This document shows, one piece after another, positions 58,048 to 64,000 of a DNA stretch of 64,000 bases. The position numbers and the translations under genes are program-made. The DNA is from Arenibacter aquaticus (lineage in GTDB: Bacteria; Bacteroidota; Bacteroidia; Flavobacteriales; Flavobacteriaceae): NCBI RefSeq assembly GCF_003957295.1, contig NZ_RQPJ01000005.1, positions 368,282 through 432,281 of the forward strand. Direction: 5' to 3'. Numbering within the stretch: the first letter of the stretch is position 1; each line of letters opens with the position of its first letter. The notes under the pieces were generated by a model. It had not been told where the DNA came from. It searched no databases and was given only the letters and a program-made list of their open reading frames with translations.

Positions 58048-59034
58048 TTATACCTTTAAGTTATACTTGGAAATGGTAGGAACGATGGGGTCATTAGGCA
58101 AGGATTCGTGTAAATTCATCTCACGGGGTCCTGGACCAACAAACTCAGTTATTTTGGGTTCTATAATAATTTTATTATGTTTTATTTTTACAAAAGTATA
58201 TAGTGGATCCCTATAAGGAATAGTGTACTTTATCCATTCAAACTTTTCATCAATTTCTTTACTATATCTAACAACTTTGTGATCCCCGCCAACCCATCTA
58301 TAAGAAGCACTGTTGATCTGCACATAGTATATATCATTAATTTGGTTAGCATAATCAGTGTGGGTGTGTCCATTTATACAGCATAGCACTTTTTTAAATC
58401 CCGCTTTTTCATTTGTCCTTTCCAATATTCCCCTGATCTCCTTCATATTGGCAATTCCGTCATATTCCAACTCCAATGACTGATGGCTGAAAATAATTGT
58501 AGGATTATTGGTCTGTTCCAAATCCTTTATAAGCCATTCCTTTTGTGCGTCTCCGATATATCTATTGTAACCCGACCATGGGCTAGGGTTAGGGTCATTA
58601 CCATCCAATACAATGAAATGAATGCCTTTTTTATCAAAGGAATAATAATTTTTGGGCATGTTCCAAAACATCCTAGTTTGGTCACGGGAAAACCCACCAT
58701 CCATATCATGGTTCCCCAAAACATGATATTTGTCTCCATTATAACCGTCAAAGATATTAAGGAATTCTTGGTTGTATCCATAGGGCCTACAGAAGTCTCC
58801 AAGTTGCATAATAAAGTCCAGGTCTTTTTTACTGGCCACATCTATAAATTCCTGTAAACGCTCATCGGCGTCGTGCATAACATCCTTGTGCACGTCCGCT
58901 ATTAGCCCAAATACGATGGTTTCTTTCCCAATGGGGCTGGACAAGACATCCAACGGTAAGATCAATGTCGTTCCTGCCAAGGCAGTGGTCTTCATAAATA
59001 ATCTCCTATCGATATTTTTTCGGGTCTTGTCCAT
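58048..59034 (-). CDS. Calcineurin-like metallophosphoesterase, Tat-type export
   Basis: A 328-residue enzyme. The N-terminus 'NIDRRLFMKTTALAGTTLILPL' is a twin-arginine-type signal, so it is probably exported folded. The metal-binding motifs of the calcineurin-like fold are present: D-x-H as 'IADVHKD', GDxx as 'QLGDF', GNHD as 'LGNHDMDGG', and H plus GHxH as 'FSHQS' and 'NGHTHTD'. It hydrolyses phosphomono- or diesters, and in this context may remove phosphate or phosphodiester groups from a glycan. The next upstream gene is a frameshifted paralogue. No metal or substrate specificity can be read off. Confidence 0.88.
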   Translation of the reverse strand: MDKTRKNIDRRLFMKTTALAGTTLILPLDVLSSPIGKETIVFGLIADVHKDVMHDADERLQEFIDVASKKDLDFIMQLGDFCRPYGYNQEFLNIFDGYNGDKYHVLGNHDMDGGFSRDQTRMFWNMPKNYYSFDKKGIHFIVLDGNDPNPSPWSGYNRYIGDAQKEWLIKDLEQTNNPTIIFSHQSLELEYDGIANMKEIRGILERTNEKAGFKKVLCCINGHTHTDYANQINDIYYVQINSASYRWVGGDHKVVRYSKEIDEKFEWIKYTIPYRDPLYTFVKIKHNKIIIEPKITEFVGPGPREMNLHESLPNDPIVPTISKYNLKV

Positions 59035-59132
59035 GATACTATAATTTACTATTGACCCCAGAGGGATTAAAATTTTATATTGTAATCTGAAATAATTGGA
59101 GTGTAGTCACTAGAATCGGTTCCTTTGGACAT

Positions 59133-60066
59133 TCACAGTTCATAAGGTGAGGGGGACATCCATTTACTTTTCACCCCTTCAAATTTCATAAGACCTCTAG
59201 ATTTTAAGGATACAAAAGCATAGAGAGGGTCTTTATAGCCCGCAATGTGGTGTAAGTTTCCATACAGCTTATATAATTCTTTAGAAAATCTTTCTGTGCT
59301 TTCGTATTTACCGGAAACCCACTGATAGGACATGCTGTTGATCCCTATATAATCAATGTCATTTTTTTTAAAATGATAATCGGTATGGTTATGCCCATTT
59401 AGGGAGCAGATAACCTTTTGTTTATGCTCCTCCATAATCCTTTGTAATGTCAATCGGTTTTTAACGCCATGCCACAAGCTTTGATGGGAAAATATAAGGG
59501 TGGGCAATGTAGTTTCCTCCAAATCACCCTTGAACCATTCTATTTGCTCTTTATTGATGAAAGTTCTAATCTTGCTATCTACATAAAAATTGGCTTTATC
59601 GTAATGGATAAATTTACCTTCATCATATAGAAAATTGGCATCCAACACAATGAAATGATAACCTCCCATATCAAAGGAGTAATACGGTTTAGGCATTCCC
59701 CAGAAATCCAATACCTCTTCTTTGGAATGTTTGTCCATATCGTGATTTCCCAAAATATGATATTTAGGTCCTTTATAGGTTTCCCAGATATTCAAAAAGC
59801 CCTTGTTTTTTTTTGTCCGAAAAGCAGAAATCCCCCATTTGAATAATAAAATCGACTTTTCTTTCTTGCGCTTCATGTATAAAGGTCTCCAAACGCCTGT
59901 CCGCATCTGGCATTAAATCCTTATGGACATCGGTAACAACTCCAAAATTCAACTCATTGGATTTGTTTACCCCGTCTATGCTGGGAATAAACGACAGCAT
60001 AGTTGGCGGAGTAATAGCTGCAGCAGCTCCAATTCCTATTTGATGAATAAACTTTCTACGTTTCAT
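59133..60066 (-). pseudogene. Frameshifted calcineurin-like metallophosphoesterase (A9 tract)
   Basis: A paralogue of the neighbouring 328-residue enzyme. The Tat-like start at 60066 ('MKRRKFIHQIGIG') and motifs 'TDVHKDLMPDADRRLE' and 'QMGDFCFSDKKK' lie in one frame. 'GISAFRTKKNKGFLNIWETYKGPKYHILGNHDMD', 'FSHQS' and 'LNGHNHTD' continue in another. The shift falls exactly at nine consecutive A residues (59806-59814 on this strand); eight would restore the frame. All metal motifs remain in the two halves. The gene may be a recent pseudogene, a slippage-controlled gene or an assembly error. The 3' half ends at a normal stop at 59133. Confidence 0.75.
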
Positions 60067-60133
60067 TTCCTTACATCTAAATATCAACTCCTAATTCTAA
60101 CTAATTCCTTTCACTAGAGAACGGACCTGGATA

Positions 60134-61828
60134 CTATTTTTTTTCCAAAAAATGTGTTGCATAATCAATGTCCAAAACATCATATCTTTTGGCAAGGTGT
60201 TCCAATCTACCTTTAAAATCTTCCCAAGACCTAGATTCTTGAGGAGACCATACCACCTCGGACAAGGCTGTCATTCGGGGAAAGGTCATATATTCTACCT
60301 GATCCTCCGTTTTCATATATTCGGTCCACACGTTACCCTGTGCTCCCAGGACAAATTTTTGTTCGTCTGCATCCAGTTCTTTCGGAATAGGATTATAGGA
60401 ATAGACTTTTTCCAAGGGTAGAAATCCGCCTATAGCCAAGGGTTCATTCTCCGTATCCTCTGATTGGTAATAATCGAAATAGTTATAGGTGGTAGGTGTC
60501 ATGATAACATCGTGATGTTGTTTTGCCGCTTCAATCCCTCCTTTTTCGCCTCGCCAGGACATCACTGTTGCATTAGGGGCCAATCCGCCTTCCAAAATCT
60601 CATCCCATCCTATAATTTGTTTCCCCTTTCCGTTTATATATTTCTCCATTCGCTGAACAAAATAACTCTGCAGTTCATGCTCGTCACTTAGGTTTTCCTT
60701 CTTGATCCTGTTCTGACAGTTTGGGCAACGTTCCCAATGGGCCTTTGGGCTTTCATCCCCCCCTATATGGACATACTTTGATGGAAAAAGCGGTATAACC
60801 TCATCCAGTACATCTTGAAGAAATTCAAAAGTACTTTCCTTTCCACCACAAAATACGTCATCCATTACGCCCCATGTTTCTTGCACAATCTTATGGATAC
60901 CGGACTTTTGCAACTCCCTGCTCTTGTTGGACATCATATCATTGAACACCGTCGTTGGTTCTTCCGGGAAACAGCTCAAATAGGGATAGGCCGCAATAGC
61001 TGCCGCCCCGTGCCCGGGCATCTCTATCTCCGGAATAATGGTAACATGTTGCTTAGCGGCATATGCCACAATATCCTTTACATCTTCTTGGGTGTAAAAG
61101 CCTCCGTACACCTCCTGATCGTTTGCGGTGCCCGGGTGGTGACCAATAATGGTTCCGTTTCGGTAGGCTCCTACCTTGGTCAATCTAGGATACTTTTTTA
61201 TTTCTATACGCCAAGCTTGGTCTTCTGTTAAATGCCAATGAAGGGTATTCATTTTATGCAGGGCAATAAGGTCTATATACTTCTTGACAAAGGATACCGG
61301 AAAAAAATGACGGCTTACGTCCAGCATCATCCCCCTATAGGCAAATCTGGGCTCATCTTTAATAACCACTGCCGGAACGGACAATTCGCTTTCCAATCTT
61401 CTACCCGATTCTATTGTGGGCGGCATGAGCTGTCTTAATGTTTGAATACCGTAGAACACGCCTTTGGCCGTTTTTCCTGAAATTGTAATGCTGTTGTACT
61501 CCACTACCAATTCATATCCTTCTTCATTTTCAATATTTCCGTCCAGTTTAAGTGTTATACCACCTTCACCAGTTTTACTCGATTCCATTGGAAGCTGGGT
61601 ACCAATTGCACTACCCAACATTTCCGAAAGGTATTCGGCCTCTGTCCTCAAGGCCTCAGGATTTGATATGTAGGTATTTCCATTGACCAAAAACGAACCC
61701 TTTGAGCCCACCAAGGACATAGGCTTGGGAATGATTTGATATGCTTGTTCCGGATTCTCCGTGTTTTTGTTTTGGTCTGCACAGGAAATGGTCAATAATC
61801 CGATCAAGAAAAAAATAAGTATTCTCAT
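60134..61828 (-). CDS. GH20 beta-N-acetylhexosaminidase lipoprotein
   Basis: A 564-residue lipoprotein with its lipobox Cys at residue 16 (TISC). A GH20b-like N-terminal domain (to ~150) precedes the catalytic barrel. 'RGMMLDVSRHFF', 'LHWHLTEDQAWRIEIKKYP', 'EIEMPGHG' and the catalytic Asp-Glu pair in HIGGDESPKAHW (D358, E359) are all intact, as is 'MSWRGEKGG'. It removes terminal beta-GlcNAc or beta-GalNAc by substrate-assisted catalysis. No chitin-binding module is present. It lies near a second GH20 gene (62938-64000), suggesting two linkages or two aminosugars in the target glycan. Confidence 0.95.
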   Translation of the reverse strand: MRILIFFLIGLLTISCADQNKNTENPEQAYQIIPKPMSLVGSKGSFLVNGNTYISNPEALRTEAEYLSEMLGSAIGTQLPMESSKTGEGGITLKLDGNIENEEGYELVVEYNSITISGKTAKGVFYGIQTLRQLMPPTIESGRRLESELSVPAVVIKDEPRFAYRGMMLDVSRHFFPVSFVKKYIDLIALHKMNTLHWHLTEDQAWRIEIKKYPRLTKVGAYRNGTIIGHHPGTANDQEVYGGFYTQEDVKDIVAYAAKQHVTIIPEIEMPGHGAAAIAAYPYLSCFPEEPTTVFNDMMSNKSRELQKSGIHKIVQETWGVMDDVFCGGKESTFEFLQDVLDEVIPLFPSKYVHIGGDESPKAHWERCPNCQNRIKKENLSDEHELQSYFVQRMEKYINGKGKQIIGWDEILEGGLAPNATVMSWRGEKGGIEAAKQHHDVIMTPTTYNYFDYYQSEDTENEPLAIGGFLPLEKVYSYNPIPKELDADEQKFVLGAQGNVWTEYMKTEDQVEYMTFPRMTALSEVVWSPQESRSWEDFKGRLEHLAKRYDVLDIDYATHFLEKK

Positions 61829-61900
61829 TATTTATTAATTATAATTTAAGTTTTAAAATTTGTTTATGGCACCCTCCAATTATATAATAGCGGGGTTTCA

Positions 61901-62782
61901 TTAATCCAGGGATGTATAATCAAACTCGGCCATGACCGGGTAGTGGTCCGAAAGCAAGCTGGTTTCCTCCTTATTAAAGATTTCGGCCTTGGTACATGAT
62001 TTTGCCAATTCCGGACTGGCCAAAATAAAGTCTATGCGTTCATTTCTATTGTTTACTTCTTTGGAAGCAGGGCATGGGTAGGTATACCTATTGTCTGGCC
62101 CTGTAAAATCTAGACAAACATCAATGGCCGGTAAGGCCAAAAAGGATGATATTACCGAATAATCAAACTCTCCAAATCGTAAGTTGGAACGTCCCGCTCC
62201 CAATTTCTGGTTTTCAAACGCCGTTCTGAGTACCTCTTTTTCTTCTAAAAAATATTCATCAAAGGGAGAATGTGAGTTAAAATCACCGAGCAAAATATAC
62301 TTTTCACTTTTGCTCTTTCTCACCTTTTCTGCTATAATACCGGCTTCCTTGAGCCTAATATTACAATCGGATGGGGAGAGGTGCACAACAAAAAAATCGA
62401 TTCCAAATGTTTGGCAATGCAAGGAGCCATGAGACATGCCATCCAATATTCGTTCTTTTAAAACTATTGGCTTTTTGGAAGTAAGCCCTACCGGATATCC
62501 CTCGGTCTTGAGGATCATGACAAAAGGATGTCCCCACTTGGATGCATCTCTCTTTAGCTTTTCCTCATCATAGCCGCAAAGTTCCTGTAAGGCCATTACA
62601 TCTGGATTTTGGGACTTGATCCATTCAATAGTGGCCACTTGGCGTTCGCTGTCCTTGCCCCAATCAAATCCGTTCCAGATATTATAGGTCATCACTTTTA
62701 ATTTCTCTTGCGACCTTAACCCATTTGAAGAAACTCCAAAAGTTAGCATTAAAAGTACAAAGGGCTTTATTTTATTGATCAT
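61901..62782 (-). CDS. Endonuclease/exonuclease/phosphatase-fold enzyme
   Basis: A 293-residue exported protein with a signal peptide near residues 1-25. Its EEP-fold motifs are 'KVMTYNIWNG', the metal Glu in 'ALQELCGYDE', 'GDFNSHSPFDEYF' and the terminal 'SDHYPVMAEF'. The family includes DNases, sphingomyelinases, inositol-phosphatases and other phosphodiesterases. Between two GH20 genes and near two metallophosphoesterases, a role on phosphorylated glycans or phosphodiesters is more likely than DNA repair. The reaction is not determinable. Confidence 0.82.
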   Translation of the reverse strand: MINKIKPFVLLMLTFGVSSNGLRSQEKLKVMTYNIWNGFDWGKDSERQVATIEWIKSQNPDVMALQELCGYDEEKLKRDASKWGHPFVMILKTEGYPVGLTSKKPIVLKERILDGMSHGSLHCQTFGIDFFVVHLSPSDCNIRLKEAGIIAEKVRKSKSEKYILLGDFNSHSPFDEYFLEEKEVLRTAFENQKLGAGRSNLRFGEFDYSVISSFLALPAIDVCLDFTGPDNRYTYPCPASKEVNNRNERIDFILASPELAKSCTKAEIFNKEETSLLSDHYPVMAEFDYTSLD

Positions 62783-62937
62783 TTGATATATGTGTTATAA
62801 TTAATTTCTTATGCTGCGTATTACTTTATCAGTTCTTACTTAGTTCACCTTCAAAATCTACCCCGACCAAGGTCAGGGATATTAAATATTCCCACTACAC
62901 TGTTTTCGGCGAATGGTTGGTCTTCATTTGGATATTT

Positions 62938-64000
62938 TTATTCTACTACTAATTCATCAACTAGAATAATTGCGTTGGCCCCGGACATATGATGCCCCTT
63001 AGGAATGGGATTAATTTGTTTTCCAATGAACCTTAGATAGTTAACCTTAACCGGATCAAACGCTACCTCATAAGGTATTTCGTTTCTTCCCTGCACACTA
63101 CTAATTTCAAACTTGTCCACCGTTCCCAATTTATAAAAATCCATTCCGTTCACAGACCCATGGACCTCTACATTTCTGGGTGGGTAGATCCCTGCAATCG
63201 TAAAGCGTAAGGCATCAAACTTAACCTCCTTTACAGCCGTCAGGGTATCAAACTTAATGGTTACATCCATACCATTTTTAAAAGACACCCAGTTAGGGTC
63301 ACTTCTGTTCAATTTACCATAGTTGAGATCCGTCAACTTTTGCAAATCAGGAGATTCATTTAGCACTCCGGCAGCCTTATGTACATAAAAATCCATGGAT
63401 GATGTATAGCCTACAGCTTGGCCATCCTTAAATGCCCTTGCTTTGATGGTGGCCGACTTGTTTAGTTTGAAGTTGCCGCTATATTGTTCCGACTTCATTG
63501 TAGGTTCAGAGCCGTCCAACGTATAGTAAATATCCAAATTGTTCACTTCTGTTTTTAAAGCAATTTCTATATTATCTCCCTGGCCCGTATGATCTATCCA
63601 AGGGCTATATGCGCTTACGGCATACCGAACACCTTGCTTATCCAATCGTAAAAATTGGGTTTGAAGGCGATTTGTAAAGTTGTCCCAGTCTTTTACCCGA
63701 GGAGAGGTCCAGCCACTCTCGGCTATGGCGTACAATCTTGGGAAAGTCATATAGGTAAGTTTACTCCAATCGCTTATAGACTCCGTCCACATATTGGCTT
63801 GAATCCCTTTTATTAGGCCAGCTTCCTCTTCTGAAATACCTTTGGGAATAACATCACAGCTATAGGCAGTGGATAATAATAATTGGGAATAACCTAAATT
63901 TGGCTCTAAGTCGTCGTGTCCCTGCTTTAAATCTATATAACAATAGTTACTGGGGGTCATAATTACTTCATGTCCCATTTTGGCGGCTTCTATACCGCCC
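62938..64000 (-). CDS. GH20 beta-N-acetylhexosaminidase, 5' end outside the window
   Basis: The C-terminal 354 residues of a second GH20 enzyme. The visible barrel end reads 'GGIEAAKMGHEVIMTPSNYCYIDLKQG', then 'GIQANMWTESISDWSKLTYMTFPRLYAIAESGW', parallel to the intact GH20 upstream of it. A chitobiase-type C-terminal domain follows ('IYYTLDGSEPTMKSEQYSG'), and then an F5/8-type-C-like carbohydrate-binding domain to the end. The catalytic Asp-Glu pair lies beyond the window edge. The extra C-terminal modules distinguish it from the 564-residue GH20 and may target it to a polymer surface. Confidence 0.9.
   Translation of the reverse strand, partial: GGIEAAKMGHEVIMTPSNYCYIDLKQGHDDLEPNLGYSQLLLSTAYSCDVIPKGISEEEAGLIKGIQANMWTESISDWSKLTYMTFPRLYAIAESGWTSPRVKDWDNFTNRLQTQFLRLDKQGVRYAVSAYSPWIDHTGQGDNIEIALKTEVNNLDIYYTLDGSEPTMKSEQYSGNFKLNKSATIKARAFKDGQAVGYTSSMDFYVHKAAGVLNESPDLQKLTDLNYGKLNRSDPNWVSFKNGMDVTIKFDTLTAVKEVKFDALRFTIAGIYPPRNVEVHGSVNGMDFYKLGTVDKFEISSVQGRNEIPYEVAFDPVKVNYLRFIGKQINPIPKGHHMSGANAIILVDELVVE

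Noticed and set aside
1..64000. tRNA or rRNA genes
   Set aside because: Apart from the tmRNA acceptor/T-arm, no GGTTCGAATCC-type arm with a matching acceptor stem was found.

Overview
The window is chromosomal DNA from a marine-type member of the Flavobacteriaceae (Bacteroidota). The evidence is the SusC/SusD pair, three S1 sulfatases, many lipoproteins with a Cys at the lipobox, promoters of the Bacteroidota form TTG-N(16-22)-TAnnTTTG, A-rich translation starts, and a tmRNA whose tag reads GENNYALAA. The sequence does not fix the genus.

Left part (1-28 kb). This region is mixed housekeeping and sugar metabolism. It opens with the tail of an MFS carrier and a KduD-like SDR, then an Nramp-fold transporter convergent with a SIS-domain protein, a cold-shock protein and an OmpA-like protein. 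A TPR/outer-membrane-barrel pair is divergent from an ftsE-type ATPase. Next come a large ThuA-PQQ dehydrogenase-PKD-cytochrome c lipoprotein, a membrane protein with a worn Nudix domain, a sulfatase, a polyphosphate-glucokinase-like ROK protein, a lipoprotein, typA, a DinB-like protein, kdsA, two more sulfatases and a lysine/saccharopine-dehydrogenase-like enzyme. The block ends with a small structured RNA that has its own promoter and terminator, a palindromic repeat and ssrA.

Right part (28-64 kb). This is a large polysaccharide utilisation locus, almost all on the minus strand. It holds a three-gene operon (GH172-type, GH36-like, unassigned hydrolase), an FG-GAP repeat protein, a paralogue of the unassigned hydrolase, SusD and SusC, a decayed fucosidase-like gene, and two large paralogous GH-D-like enzymes flanking a membrane-bound sensor/AraC regulator. 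Two metallophosphoesterases follow (one frameshifted in an A9 tract), then two GH20 hexosaminidases (one cut by the window edge) and an endonuclease/exonuclease/phosphatase-fold enzyme. The gene set suggests a sulfated, possibly phosphorylated, amino-sugar- and galactose-containing glycan; this is inference.

Main finding. Four promoters in the locus (GH172 operon, susC, and both GH-D-like enzymes) share one architecture at almost fixed spacing: inverted half-sites GTCCCAAT-4-ATTGGGAC, then 20-21 bp, a third half-site, 10 bp, the -33 region, 16 bp, and the -7 box. This looks like the operator of a dedicated regulator. The best candidate is the AraC-type sensor encoded between two of the target genes.
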